Notes: a model not told the origin generated them from the letters alone. A stretch of 64,000 nt of DNA from Paraburkholderia sp. PREW-6R (GCF_039621805.1 NZ_CP155075.1:310001-374000); one strand, 5' to 3'. Positions 45,395 to 54,637 are shown, counted from the first letter of the stretch. A program made the numbers and translations.

Positions 45395-46600
45395 TCAGGC
45401 AAAAGCGCTGAAACCGCTTACCGCCTTGCCAACAATTAGCGAGTTCATCTCGCGCGTGCCTTCGTAGGAATAGAGCGCTTCGGCGTCCGCAAAGAAGCGT
45501 GCGACGTGGTAGTCGAGCACAATGCCATTGCCGCCGAAGATTTCACGCGCCCAGGCAACAGTCTCGCGCATGCGGGTCGTGCAAAATGCCTTGGCGAGTG
45601 ACGCATGCTGGTCCAGCAGCTTGCCCTGGTCCTGCAGTTGCGCCAGCCGTACGACCATGCATTGCGAAGCGGTGATATTGCCGAGCATCTTGGCGAGCAG
45701 GTCCTGCACCATCTGGAAGGACGCGATGGGTTTGCCGAACTGCTCGCGAGTCTGCGCGTAGCGCAGCGCATGTTCATAAGCGCCCATACTGCATCCGACC
45801 GATTCCCACGCGACATACTGACGGGTCAACCGCAACACTCTTGCCGTGTCGCGGAAGGACAGATCTCCCTGAAGCCGGTTCTCTTCAGGAACCCTGCAGT
45901 TGTCAAGCGTGATGACGCCGTTCTGCACCACTCGCAGCGCAATCTTGTTCTCGATTTTTTCGACCGAGAAGCCCGGCGTGGCTTTGTTTTCGACAATGAA
46001 ACCCTTGACCTGATTGTCTCCAACATCGCGTGCCCATATGATCGACAAGTCGCACCACGGCGAATTGCCGATCCATCGCTTCTGACCATTGAGAACCCAG
46101 GTATCGCCTTCTCGACTGGCAGTTGTCAGCAAGCCTCCTCCGGCGCCCGATCCGACCAGCGGCTCGGTCAATCCAAAGCATCCGACTTTCTCCAGCCGTG
46201 CCATCGGTGGCAACCACTTCTGCTTTTGCGCTTCGGATCCGCCGAGATAAATCGAGCCCATCGCGAGGCCACTGTGAACGCCGTAAAAGGTGGCAATCGA
46301 CGAATCCACGCGAGCCAGCTCCATGGCGATAAAGCCGTCCAGTAGCGTACTGCCGCCCGGACAACCGTAGCCCTCAATGCCGATGCCGACGATACCGAGT
46401 TCCCGGATGCCGGGAATCAGTTCGAACGGGAACGCATCCTCAGCCCAGTACTTGTTGATGACTGGAGCGACCCGGCTTTCCATGAACGAACGTACCTGCT
46501 TTAGCAGCGTTCTCTCGGGCTCGCTCAGGAGCTCATGAATCAGATAGAAATCGCTGTCGGGGGCCGGAGGCGGGCGGTCTGGTTTTGAGCTGGCATTCAT
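45395..46600 (-). CDS. Acyl-CoA dehydrogenase (glutaryl-CoA-dehydrogenase-like)
   Basis: A 401-residue FAD enzyme. The FAD/substrate block is CFGLTEPLVGSGAGGGLLT, followed by WVLNGQKRWIGNSPWCDL. The C-terminal segment SYEGTREMNSLIVGKAVSG carries the Glu (E of YEGT) used as catalytic base in glutaryl-CoA-type dehydrogenases. It would introduce a 2,3 double bond, possibly with decarboxylation. The ATG at 46600 is preferred; the frame extends five codons to 46615. It lies between the dehydrogenase and decarboxylase genes. Confidence 0.92.
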   Translation of the reverse strand: MNASSKPDRPPPAPDSDFYLIHELLSEPERTLLKQVRSFMESRVAPVINKYWAEDAFPFELIPGIRELGIVGIGIEGYGCPGGSTLLDGFIAMELARVDSSIATFYGVHSGLAMGSIYLGGSEAQKQKWLPPMARLEKVGCFGLTEPLVGSGAGGGLLTTASREGDTWVLNGQKRWIGNSPWCDLSIIWARDVGDNQVKGFIVENKATPGFSVEKIENKIALRVVQNGVITLDNCRVPEENRLQGDLSFRDTARVLRLTRQYVAWESVGCSMGAYEHALRYAQTREQFGKPIASFQMVQDLLAKMLGNITASQCMVVRLAQLQDQGKLLDQHASLAKAFCTTRMRETVAWAREIFGGNGIVLDYHVARFFADAEALYSYEGTREMNSLIVGKAVSGFSAFA

Positions 46601-46620
46601 TGGAAATTCCGTCATCAGGA

Positions 46621-47376
46621 TCAGGATGCGTTCGAAGGGATGCGCAAATAGTCATGAATAACTTCCCCACCACCAATTGTCAGATCGACCACCATATGGA
46701 TTGCCGATATGACCTCGAGTACGGGCAGCTTTGCGACAGGGGCGAAACAATGAGGATGCAGTTCGAGAGAACCGGGTCCAGTCCAGGCCCCTTTGACCGT
46801 GACGTCAGTCACGTAATATTTCACCAGTTCGCAGACTCTGGCTGAGCCGTCGACGTGCGGCAGAATCTTGAGCAGGAAGCCTGGCGCCGCGAGCGTATCC
46901 TTCACGGTGCCGTGATCCAGCGGCGCGTATTTATAGGCCATCGTTGCAGTCGCAACGCGCACGCCGTTGTAGTCGAGGGTCCCGACCAGAGCGTCGTTGC
47001 GAATTTCGAGCTTCGGTTGGGCAAGGACTTTTGGAAAGCCGAGCAGTTCCCGACCGGAGGCAATGCCCGCTTCATTATCGAGATACATGGCATGAGTGAA
47101 GCCGCCGGACTCGCCGTTATGTTCCACCGGGATGACCTGACCGGTCTCGGTGTAGGACCCAAGACCACTGGAATCCGGCATGCCAATGAATTCGTATTTA
47201 ACAAGCGGGGCGGCCGGACGCAGCGGCGCTGGCACGATGCGGGCAAGAGCGTCGGGATCGGTACGATACGTGATGATGATGGTTTCCCGATCCACGAAGC
47301 GGAAAGGAAACCGTGGATAAGCGGGGCTGCTGATCGGCATCGCGTAAGCGCAATCGCGGACTTCGTTCTCAGTCAT
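46621..47376 (-). CDS. Acetoacetate decarboxylase family protein
   Basis: A 251-residue protein of the ADC superfamily. The Schiff-base lysine is expected in GRELLGFPKVLAQPKLEI, and upstream EFIGMPDSSGLGSYTETGQ contains acidic residues typical of the active site. ADC decarboxylates acetoacetate to acetone; relatives act on other beta-keto acids or as aldolase-dehydratases. Here a carnitine-dehydrogenase-like enzyme nearby could supply a beta-keto acid. It is followed by the acyl-CoA dehydrogenase gene. Confidence 0.9.
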   Translation of the reverse strand: MTENEVRDCAYAMPISSPAYPRFPFRFVDRETIIITYRTDPDALARIVPAPLRPAAPLVKYEFIGMPDSSGLGSYTETGQVIPVEHNGESGGFTHAMYLDNEAGIASGRELLGFPKVLAQPKLEIRNDALVGTLDYNGVRVATATMAYKYAPLDHGTVKDTLAAPGFLLKILPHVDGSARVCELVKYYVTDVTVKGAWTGPGSLELHPHCFAPVAKLPVLEVISAIHMVVDLTIGGGEVIHDYLRIPSNAS

Positions 47377-47462
47377 GGAAAAGCTCCAGAGTGCGCCGGC
47401 CGGTAGCCGTCCGACGCGTTGCCAACAGAGGTGTTGCTTCCAGAATTTTCAGGTAGTGGCAG

Positions 47463-48692
47463 TCATGCGGCGCCCTCGAAGCGCGCAACCACGCCGGCAT
47501 CGTTGAGGCGTGAAATTTCGGTGTCGTTAAAGCCTAATTCCCTGAGGATTTCCGCTCCGTGCTCGCCGAGTTGTGGCGCGAGGCGGGGTTTGACCTTCTC
47601 CTCTCCGCCTATGTGGATGGGATTGCTGATCGTGCGCGTAGCGGGCCGACCTGGCACGTCGAGCGGAACCACGATTCCATTGGCCGCCAACTGCGGATCG
47701 TTGATGATCTCTTCAGCGATTTGCACAACACCGAAAATGACGCGGGCTGCGCTGAGCGTTTGTTTCCAGAAACTGAGCGGCTGACTGGCGAACAACGGGT
47801 CGAGAATCTCGACGAGCGCGGCCGCGTTATCGGTGCGCCGATCGTCGGTGAAGCGCGGATCGTCGAGCAGGTCGGCGACCCCTACCGCGCGAGCGAAAGC
47901 TGGCCAGTCCTTGCGTTGAGCCGCCACCAGCAAAATCCAGCGACCGTCGGCCGTCTGATAAGGATTGAGCAGCGCGTTGGGTGGGTTTTTCCGGTCGTGC
48001 TGGGCGAAGAACTTTCCGCCGTTGAGACCACCTTCAACCCACGCCGCCGCTGCCCAGATGCCGTTGGCGATCAGTGACGTCGACACATGACCGCCTTTGC
48101 CGGTCGTGGCACGCACATACAACGCCGTCACAATCGCGGCGTAGAGGGTGGTTGCCGTGGCATGATCGCCAATCCCCGGAATGGGTAGCGTCGGCGGGCT
48201 CCCGGCATCGTGGGTGACCTCCATGAGGCCGGATCGGGCCCAGTAGGCTGTGACATCGAAGCCGGGAGTATCGGCTTCGGGCCCTTCGGAACCGTAGCCG
48301 GTAATATCGGCGTAAATCAGCTTTGGATTAAGAGAAGAAAGAGCCTCGTACGTTACCCCCAAAGACGCCTTTACACGTGGCGGGAAATTGACGACCACCA
48401 CATCGGCCCATTGGACGAGTCGCGTGAGTACCTCTTTGGCACCGCCGGACTTCAGGTCGACGGCGATGCTGCGCTTATTCCGGTTCGTCAACTGCCACGC
48501 GTAGTTGGTATCGGCTACCGGGTTTGGTGGCATGCTGGAGAAGAAGCGGTAGATGTCGCCCGTACCGGGCGGCTCGATCTTGACTACGTCCGCACCGAAG
48601 TCGGCCAATATCGTCGTGGCGGCTGGACCGGCAATATAGCTCGCCAGATCGAGCACCTTGAGACCTGAAAAAACGTGTTGTCCGTCAATCAT
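47463..48692 (-). CDS. CaiB/BaiF family CoA-transferase
   Basis: A 409-residue family III CoA-transferase. The N-terminal block is LKVLDLASYIAGPAATTIL and FGADVVKIEPPGTGD. The expected catalytic Asp is in TPGFDVTAYWARSGL, and the C-terminus has QLGEHGAEILRELGF. It should activate the operon's substrate acid by transfer of CoA. It lies 90 bases after the enoyl-CoA hydratase gene and 86 before the ADC gene. It is not a close copy of the CaiB protein at 2004. Confidence 0.92.
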   Translation of the reverse strand: MIDGQHVFSGLKVLDLASYIAGPAATTILADFGADVVKIEPPGTGDIYRFFSSMPPNPVADTNYAWQLTNRNKRSIAVDLKSGGAKEVLTRLVQWADVVVVNFPPRVKASLGVTYEALSSLNPKLIYADITGYGSEGPEADTPGFDVTAYWARSGLMEVTHDAGSPPTLPIPGIGDHATATTLYAAIVTALYVRATTGKGGHVSTSLIANGIWAAAAWVEGGLNGGKFFAQHDRKNPPNALLNPYQTADGRWILLVAAQRKDWPAFARAVGVADLLDDPRFTDDRRTDNAAALVEILDPLFASQPLSFWKQTLSAARVIFGVVQIAEEIINDPQLAANGIVVPLDVPGRPATRTISNPIHIGGEEKVKPRLAPQLGEHGAEILRELGFNDTEISRLNDAGVVARFEGAA

Positions 48693-48782
48693 GGAAGTGT
48701 TCTCGATTTGGGTTCAGATATTGACTCGATCCAGACCCGGTAAGGTCACGGTCGCGGGGCGGAACAGTGAAAGGATCAGGTA

Positions 48783-49586
48783 TTACCGACCCTTGAACCT
48801 GGGCGCACGCTTCTCGAGAAAGGCGGTGGTGCCTTCTTTTTTATCTTCGGTCGCGGCGCATAGTGCGAAAAGCTTTCCCTCCAGAGCGAGTCCTACCGGC
48901 AGGGGTGCATTGAGTCCCTGGTTGACTGCATCCATCGCATAAGCGACGGCAAGCGGTGCGTTGGCAGCAATCTGCTCCAGAATCGCCTCGGCGCGAGCGA
49001 TAAGACCGTCGGCCTCTACCATTTCATCCACGAGTCCGACACGGAATGCTTCTTCTGCCGATACCATTTCGCCAGTCAGGATGAGTCGCATTGCTACCCC
49101 TTTTCCGACCAGTCGAGGGAGCCGTTGCGTACCCCCAAAGCCAGGGATGAGCCCCAATCTGATTTCGGGCTGGCCGAACTTCGCGCCCTGAGCGGCGAGC
49201 CTGATCGTACTGGCAAGCGCGATTTCACATCCGCCACCGAGTGCAAGGCCGTTCACCGCCGCAATGACTGGCTTGCCGAGATTTTCGATCTGGTCAAGCA
49301 ACGCCTGGCCCGCGCGAGTCTGACTTTCGGCTTCAATCGGCGTGGCCTTGCTGAGCTCGCTGATATCGGCACCCGCAATGAATGCACGCTTGCCTGCGCC
49401 AGTTATGACGACGCCGCGAATCTGCGGATCGGCTCGGGCATCTTCGAATGCCGTGCGCAATTCCATGATCGCCTGCTGGTTCAGCGCATTCATCACGTCG
49501 GGACGGTTGAGCGTCACATACGCTGTTGCATTTCGCTTTTCATAGAGAATAGTGCTGAAGCCGGGGTGAGGTAAATTTTGCGACAT
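48783..49586 (-). CDS. Enoyl-CoA hydratase/isomerase family protein
   Basis: A 267-residue crotonase-fold enzyme. The oxyanion-hole segments are RAFIAGADISEL and NGLALGGGCEIALA. Both acidic residues of true hydratases are present: Glu in GGGCEIA and Glu in GQPEIRLGLIPGFGGTQRL. The ATG at 49586 follows GGGAG with a slightly long spacer; the earlier start at 49640 lacks one. It is the first gene of the leftward acyl-CoA operon and should hydrate the product of the acyl-CoA dehydrogenase. Confidence 0.92.
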   Translation of the reverse strand: MSQNLPHPGFSTILYEKRNATAYVTLNRPDVMNALNQQAIMELRTAFEDARADPQIRGVVITGAGKRAFIAGADISELSKATPIEAESQTRAGQALLDQIENLGKPVIAAVNGLALGGGCEIALASTIRLAAQGAKFGQPEIRLGLIPGFGGTQRLPRLVGKGVAMRLILTGEMVSAEEAFRVGLVDEMVEADGLIARAEAILEQIAANAPLAVAYAMDAVNQGLNAPLPVGLALEGKLFALCAATEDKKEGTTAFLEKRAPRFKGR

Positions 49587-50182
49587 CAGATCTTGTCTCC
49601 CGCATTCATGGGGCAGACGGGGCTGCTGCTTCATGCGCAACGGTTACACCGCAGCGCCGCCACTCGTCTTTGCTATTTGCGAAACTTGGCACTGCCGGGT
49701 CAACGTAAGTCACTGCTAGTGGTTAGACGGTTGAAGGTCATGGCCGTGACACTGACGACAACATGCGCATTGCCGGGCGGGATCAGGACAAACGACCTGA
49801 TCGCCGGCGCATTTTTAATCCCGGTATTCGAATTCGCGGTATGACGATTAAACGCTGACCCGCACGTGACAAATGCGAGGACTGTCGCGGAAGCGCTTGA
49901 ATTACGGATAATTCGCGCATCAGTCGCTGTTCGCGAATCAGTTTTTTCCGTGGATGCCCAAGTCGGCCAACTCCGCGAGGCGATTCCCGTTTGACTTCAC
50001 CTTACGCTGTGCGCATTGTCCAGACCGACCTCAGCGATTCATGCTGATCTTAAGTCTTCAGCGCCATGCCGCCTATGTGATAACTCACAACGCGACTAGC
50101 TATCTTTACAATGCCGGTACCATGTCGCCGCAACCGACTGGTGGTGTCTTTGCAGGCATCGCAAAACCGACAGGCGAAGGTC
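49587..50182 (-). other. 596-base spacer with a possible operator upstream of the acyl-CoA operon
   Basis: No gene is recognisable. The promoter of the enoyl-CoA hydratase operon must be here. GAATTA (49899-49904) and TAATTC (49909-49914) form a short inverted repeat with a 4-base spacer. A second AT-containing near-palindrome, around TATTCGAATTCG, is at about 49822-49835. Either could be a site for the PucR-type protein encoded just upstream, but this is a weak inference. Confidence 0.35.
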
Positions 50183-51418
50183 TCATCGCTGTGAACCACG
50201 AAGTTTGATTGCGATATTGAGCTTTGATACCCAACTCGCGTCATCGAGGCGGGCTCCGAGAATTTTCTCGATTCTTTCCAGCCGGTGGTTGAGGGTATTC
50301 GGGTGAATGCCCAGAACGCCCGCGGTGACTTTTCTTCGCTGCAACTGATGAAAGTAGGTCTCGAGTGTCTCAAGCAGTTCGGGTTCGCTAGCGAGCTGTT
50401 CGACCAGAGAGACGAGATAGCGCAGGGCATTCTTCGCACCACGGACGCTCTCTTCGACAATGATTTCCGAGTACAGCCGCACGCGCTCTGCGTGGGCGTT
50501 GCCACGGCCAAAGCTGAGCGCGCGGATTGCTTCCTCTGCGGACATGGCCCACCCAGCCGCACCCTCGCCGGTGAGGCCGATACCGATCGCCTTGATTTCC
50601 GGCATGGTGACCATGAGCGACGTGATCTGCTTGCCGACCTGACGATCGCTTGCGCTCATCAAGTCCCCGATCCGCGAAGGTATCCAGACGAGTAGTTGAC
50701 CTCGGTACCAGATGTCCACTAGATCATCGAGAGGCAATTTAAGCCGTCCGCCGGTAGCAACCACAATCCGGTCCAGTTCGCTTTTGAATGTGGGCGAACT
50801 GCTGTCGATCGAGTCGATTTCGATAGCGAGTGCTATTCGAGGGGCCGCTGCATCAAGTCGTAGAGCGGCTGCCGTCTTGGCAAAACCCTCGGTGTCCTCG
50901 GGGTAATAGAATATGATGCTCTGCAGCTGATAGCGTAATGAGTCCCGCCACCGAGCCTGCTTATATTGTTCATCCAGATAAGCCTGGGAAATGATCTGCG
51001 CCAGAATGTCGAAGAACTCCATCAGGAACGGAGAAATCCGAAATAACAGTTCATCGCGCAAAAGGTCGCTTTTATCATCGGTGTCCGTATAGCAGCACCA
51101 TAGCTCACGAGACCCGAGTCGGAACGCCCTCAACAGCACATCAAGGGGCACGCCCTGATGCACGCGGCGACGCCCGAAGTCCTTGAAGACTTCGAAATTT
51201 TGCGCCGATGGAGAGTTACCGGACAACAGCGTATCGAACCAGAGCTTCGCAGCCCAAGCGATCGAGTTTCGGGTGTCGAGCTTCGCCGGAGAGTCGAGAT
51301 CGGCGTAGGGTGGGATATTCATCAACACCGCATAGACACGATCGACGACCGTGTCGATATGTGAATCGAGTCGCTCGGTCCACATCTGCAGATCCGGCGA
51401 TATTTTAGGAATGTTCAT
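50183..51418 (-). CDS. PucR/CdaR-type transcriptional regulator
   Basis: A 411-residue regulator. A long N-terminal helical sensor region has no recognisable ligand motif. A GGDEF-like central domain follows (RIALAIEIDSIDSSSPTFK), then the C-terminal PucR helix-turn-helix at about residues 345-400 (LETLETYFHQLQRRKVTAGV, then LGIHPNTLNHRLERIEKILG). ATG 51418 is used; GTG 51424 is better placed relative to the GGAGG site and adds two codons. It lies upstream of, and on the same strand as, the acyl-CoA operon that it probably controls. Confidence 0.88.
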   Translation of the reverse strand: MNIPKISPDLQMWTERLDSHIDTVVDRVYAVLMNIPPYADLDSPAKLDTRNSIAWAAKLWFDTLLSGNSPSAQNFEVFKDFGRRRVHQGVPLDVLLRAFRLGSRELWCCYTDTDDKSDLLRDELLFRISPFLMEFFDILAQIISQAYLDEQYKQARWRDSLRYQLQSIIFYYPEDTEGFAKTAAALRLDAAAPRIALAIEIDSIDSSSPTFKSELDRIVVATGGRLKLPLDDLVDIWYRGQLLVWIPSRIGDLMSASDRQVGKQITSLMVTMPEIKAIGIGLTGEGAAGWAMSAEEAIRALSFGRGNAHAERVRLYSEIIVEESVRGAKNALRYLVSLVEQLASEPELLETLETYFHQLQRRKVTAGVLGIHPNTLNHRLERIEKILGARLDDASWVSKLNIAIKLRGSQR

Positions 51419-51854
51419 CTTCACGTTTTGCTTGCCTCCGCAGGGTTTTGCCACTGCTCGCGTGGTGACGCCGTCTCCCGGCGCATGGCAGAGTCACTGT
51501 CACTCGCGCGCGATCCTATTGTGCGCTTCTCTCGTGAAGCTGAGCCGCGATGGCGCATGATAAATGCCGGGGCAAGGCAAATGAAGGCCTGACGCATTGT
51601 CATAATCAACAAGCGATCTGTAATTTTTCACAACGATCAAGCCGGCGTCTTGAAAATGAAAGACACAAGCCCGCGAATAGCTCGATATCTTCCGTTCCTT
51701 CTCGCAGGCAGCCAATGAGTTCGATCAAACGGTCTGCACGCCGTTAGCTATCCGAATGAATGGGTTATCTTCTGGAGAATCCGGATAGACGATCGCACGA
51801 TAATGGCAAGCAGGAAGACACGCGCTTCGTGGCGTTCGTGTACGTCGGCCGGAG

Positions 51855-52170
51855 CGGCGAGATCTTTCGGCTGTTCAGACCGAACTGGTTGCGATCACAA
51901 TGAGGACGGGTGTCGGTCTTCTCGTCCTTCTCGCAAGGTTCGTCTATTTCCCCGAAGAGCATCAGACCCATGTTCAACCATCCGGAACATTCAATGTTCG
52001 TCGGAGCGATTCCGATTGGGGATGGCGCCGATCATCAACGGCTTGAATCGAAAGCTTTCATTGATCGTTTGAGTTTGTACTGGCTCTGCATGGTCGACAT
52101 TTTGGAATTGAATCGACGCGAGGAACCCGGAGCGCTTTTAAATAGAGATCTTCCTTTCTGTACGGCCCCT
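51855..52170 (+). pseudogene. Decayed TDT/SLAC1 family (TehA-like) transporter
   Basis: Pieces of a C4-dicarboxylate/tellurite-resistance-type transporter follow each other in changing frames. First is EIFRLFRPNW, then (shift) AITMRTGVGLLVLLARFVYF, then PEEHQ and (shift) RPMFNHPEHSMFVGAIPIG, then (shift) MAPIINGL, and finally SLYWLCMVDIL. Intact relatives read RPNWFAVTMGTG, about 25-30 more residues, a LARF helix, then HP..SMFLGTIPMGLATIING. So there are at least three frameshifts and an internal deletion. The gene is dead and truncated; 51455-51854 and 52171-52396 show nothing further. Confidence 0.65.
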
Positions 52171-52396
52171 GGATCGGTTAAAGCCAAACGGAGACCGGCG
52201 GGAGTCAGCGCTTCCAATTTCTCTGCGTAAAGTCAGGACCGGTTCGATGCGATTGCCCACCATGTGGCCGCCCGGCCCCGAGCGACACACGCGTTCCGAA
52301 ACCATTTGAGGTCATGCTCTCGCATCCAGTGGTTGCGGCGTTCATTCCGTGTGTCGCCGCCCACGACGTGTCGTGCCATCCCATGCACAGAGGACC

Positions 52397-53350
52397 TTAC
52401 GGCATCAGCACCACGCGCGCACGGTCTTCAACGTTTGCCCACTGCAAAGCGACCTCGGCAAGCGGCGCCGTACGCGTCGCGATCTGCCAGTGCGCGGGTA
52501 TGGCGGCTTCCAACACCTCTTCGACGGCGTGCAATAGCCGTGTGAGCGGCACGCTGCCCATCCCGCTGCCCATCAGCGTAATCGCCGTCGCGCGCAAGGC
52601 GGCGCCCGGCAACTCGAATGCGTCGCCGCCGATCGATCCTATCTGCACGAAGCGAAGCGGATACCCGTCGGGCAATGTTTTCGCTGCGCCAATGAGCAAA
52701 GCGCGCGCGCTCGATCCCCACAAATAGTCGAGCACCACGTCGACGCCTGCACGGAAATGCGGCTCGAGCGCGTCACTCAACGCACGTTCGTCGTCCTCAA
52801 GCGGGATGACGCTGTCGGCACCAAGCGCCTGCAGCGCGGCGAGCGTCGGTCGATGTCTACCGGTTGCGATCACCTTCGCCGCGCCGAGGTGCTTCGCGAT
52901 CTGCACGGCAAGACTGCCCGACACGCCGGTCGCGCCATTGATCAACACCGTCTCGCCGGCGATGAAACGGGCGCGCTCCTTCAGCGCCGCCCATGACGAC
53001 ATCCCCGGAATGGCAAGCGCGGCCGCCACGTGTGGCTCCAGCGCTTCGGGCAGCGCCACGCAGTGCGCGTCGGGGACGAGAGTGCGTTCAGCCAGGCCGC
53101 CGAACGGTGCTGTCGGCGCGAAGAAATAGACGGGCGAACCGTCCGCCCGTCGTCCCGCTCCATCCACACCTGCCACGAATGGAAATGCGCCCGAGGACGA
53201 ATAATGCGTGCCAGAGGCGCGCGAACGAGTCACGTGACTCAGTGCCGATGCGTCGACGTCGACTAACGTATGTCCTGCGCGCGGTGCAGGCTCGTCGAAA
53301 GACGCATACACGGGCGCATTGCCCTTGGTGGTTATGACAGCCGCTTTCAT
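52397..53350 (-). CDS. Quinone oxidoreductase-like MDR protein
   Basis: A 317-residue zinc-independent medium-chain reductase. It starts MKAAVITTKGNAPVYASFDE, has the cofactor segment VLINGATGVSGSLAVQIAKH, and has GRHRPTLAALQALGADSVIP, where an Arg after Gly suggests NADPH preference. No zinc-binding cysteines are seen. Its ATG overlaps the stop of the 90-residue upstream gene (ATGA), and a divergent AraC regulator lies beyond. It probably reduces an enone or quinone. Confidence 0.9.
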   Translation of the reverse strand: MKAAVITTKGNAPVYASFDEPAPRAGHTLVDVDASALSHVTRSRASGTHYSSSGAFPFVAGVDGAGRRADGSPVYFFAPTAPFGGLAERTLVPDAHCVALPEALEPHVAAALAIPGMSSWAALKERARFIAGETVLINGATGVSGSLAVQIAKHLGAAKVIATGRHRPTLAALQALGADSVIPLEDDERALSDALEPHFRAGVDVVLDYLWGSSARALLIGAAKTLPDGYPLRFVQIGSIGGDAFELPGAALRATAITLMGSGMGSVPLTRLLHAVEEVLEAAIPAHWQIATRTAPLAEVALQWANVEDRARVVLMP

Positions 53351-53619
53351 GCGCGCACCTCGTTGGCCAGGTGCTCGTCCATCAACGCGCGCAGCGCAGG
53401 ATCGCGGATCTCGAACACGTCGAAGAGCCCGAGTGCGCGCAGTGCGGGCACCGCGGCGACGATATCGAATGCGGCGTCTGCACGCGCCGCATCGTCAGCG
53501 TTCCGGTCGGCCCACACGCGTGCGTTGATTAGAAAAGCGCCGACAGTGCCTTTGCGAACGGTGACACCATTGAAATCGCAAGCATTCATGTGGTCGGGTA
53601 GTAACTGGTCGGATCGCAT
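53347..53619 (-). CDS. Hypothetical 90-residue protein coupled to the MDR reductase
   Basis: A small soluble protein that I do not recognise. It begins MRSDQLLPDHMNACDFNGVT and contains a helical alanine-rich stretch and a FDVFEIRDPALRALMDEHLA end. GGAG lies six bases before ATG 53619, which decides against the in-frame ATG at 53631. The gene overlaps the reductase start by four bases, implying obligate co-expression and perhaps a partner role. Confidence 0.75.
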   Translation of the reverse strand: MRSDQLLPDHMNACDFNGVTVRKGTVGAFLINARVWADRNADDAARADAAFDIVAAVPALRALGLFDVFEIRDPALRALMDEHLANEVRA

Positions 53620-53675
53620 CGGATTCTCCATGGGTAGTGATGCCCCAGTCTAGGCGTGCACAATCGGCGCGGCTC

Positions 53676-53699
53676 CGGTATAAAAGTCATTCAATACCG
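53676..53699. promoter_or_regulatory. Inverted repeat in the AraC/MDR divergent spacer
   Basis: CGGTAT (53676-53681) and ATACCG (53694-53699) are perfect inverted arms separated by 12 bases. They lie in the 96-base spacer between the 90-aa gene and the AraC gene, 17 bases before the AraC start. It is a candidate binding site for that regulator, or a promoter element for both directions. Confidence 0.45.
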
Positions 53700-53715
53700 T
53701 TTTCTGGCCACTGCG

Positions 53716-54519
53716 ATGCCCAACCCGAAACATGTGCCACTGGCGACGTCGCCGCTGATTCGCCCCGACCTCGTGCTTTCGCCCGAAGGGGCGTTTCTTG
53801 CGGCGGCCGAGCTGACGCAGAGTGAGCCTCGGGAAACGGCAATGCACCACCATCCGCGCGGGCAATTGATGGGTGCGTTGAGCGGGCTGGTTTCCGTGTC
53901 CGTCGAGCGTGAACAGTGGGTCGTGCCAGCGATTCATGCGATCTGGATTCCACCGCATTGTGTGCATGGCATGCGCTCTCACGGACCGTTCTCCGGCTGG
54001 AGTGTGTTCATCGCGGAGTCGCGCTGTGCGGATTTGCCTGCGGTGCCGCGCGCGATCTGCACGACGGCGCTGTTGCGCGAGGCCGTGCACCGGGCGGCGA
54101 GTTGGCCGGGGAGGACACTCGACGTCCAACAGACGCGTGTCGCCGAAGTCATCCTCGATGAAGTGGCCGCTGCACCCGCTGAGCTATTGCGTCTACCGAG
54201 TCCTCAGGATGCGCGGCTCAAACGCATCGCCGATGCACTGGCGTGCAATCTCGCTGACCCGCGGCGTCTGGAGGAGTGGGCCGCATGGGCCGGTCTGTCG
54301 GCGCGCACGTTGAGCCGTCGTTTCATCGCGGAGACGGGCATGAGCTTCGCGCAATGGCGTCAGCAGGCAAGACTCTTACGCGCGATGGAACTTCTCGCCG
54401 ATGGCGTCAGCGTGACGGCCATCGCGCTTGAGCTCGGTTACGAGAACGTCAGCGCTTTCATCGATATGTTCAGGCGGACGACGGGCCGTACGCCTGGACG
54501 CTATGAAGCCGGCAAATAG
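53716..54519 (+). CDS. AraC family transcriptional regulator (cupin sensor)
   Basis: A 267-residue regulator. The N-terminal cupin has the His cluster MHHHPRGQLMGALSGLVSVS and VVPAIHAIWIPPHCVHGM. Two HTH motifs follow at about residues 180-265 (LEEWAAWAGLSARTLSRRFI and VTAIALELGYENVSAFIDMF). The start at 53716 is preferred; an earlier GTG at 53656 runs through the spacer inverted repeat. It is divergent from the 90-aa/MDR pair and probably controls it. Confidence 0.88.
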   Translation: MPNPKHVPLATSPLIRPDLVLSPEGAFLAAAELTQSEPRETAMHHHPRGQLMGALSGLVSVSVEREQWVVPAIHAIWIPPHCVHGMRSHGPFSGWSVFIAESRCADLPAVPRAICTTALLREAVHRAASWPGRTLDVQQTRVAEVILDEVAAAPAELLRLPSPQDARLKRIADALACNLADPRRLEEWAAWAGLSARTLSRRFIAETGMSFAQWRQQARLLRAMELLADGVSVTAIALELGYENVSAFIDMFRRTTGRTPGRYEAGK

Positions 54520-54582
54520 GCGATTCGGACGGCGCGTCTCTGTCGAGTGGGCGCGCGCGGTTGAATAGCGCAAAGGAAGCTT

Positions 54583-54637
54583 GCCGGTCTGGTAGATCGC
54601 GAATATGACTAGCGGTGTAACCGCGAACCAGACCGGC
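54583..54637. repeat. 11-bp perfect inverted repeat between convergent regulators
   Basis: GCCGGTCTGGT (54583-54593) and ACCAGACCGGC (54627-54637) are perfect inverted copies with 33 bases between them. A short GATCGCG/CGCGA pairing lies inside. They sit between the ends of the AraC and IclR genes. It could be a bidirectional terminator without a T-run, or a remnant of an element. Nothing else is evident in 54520-54783. Confidence 0.55.
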
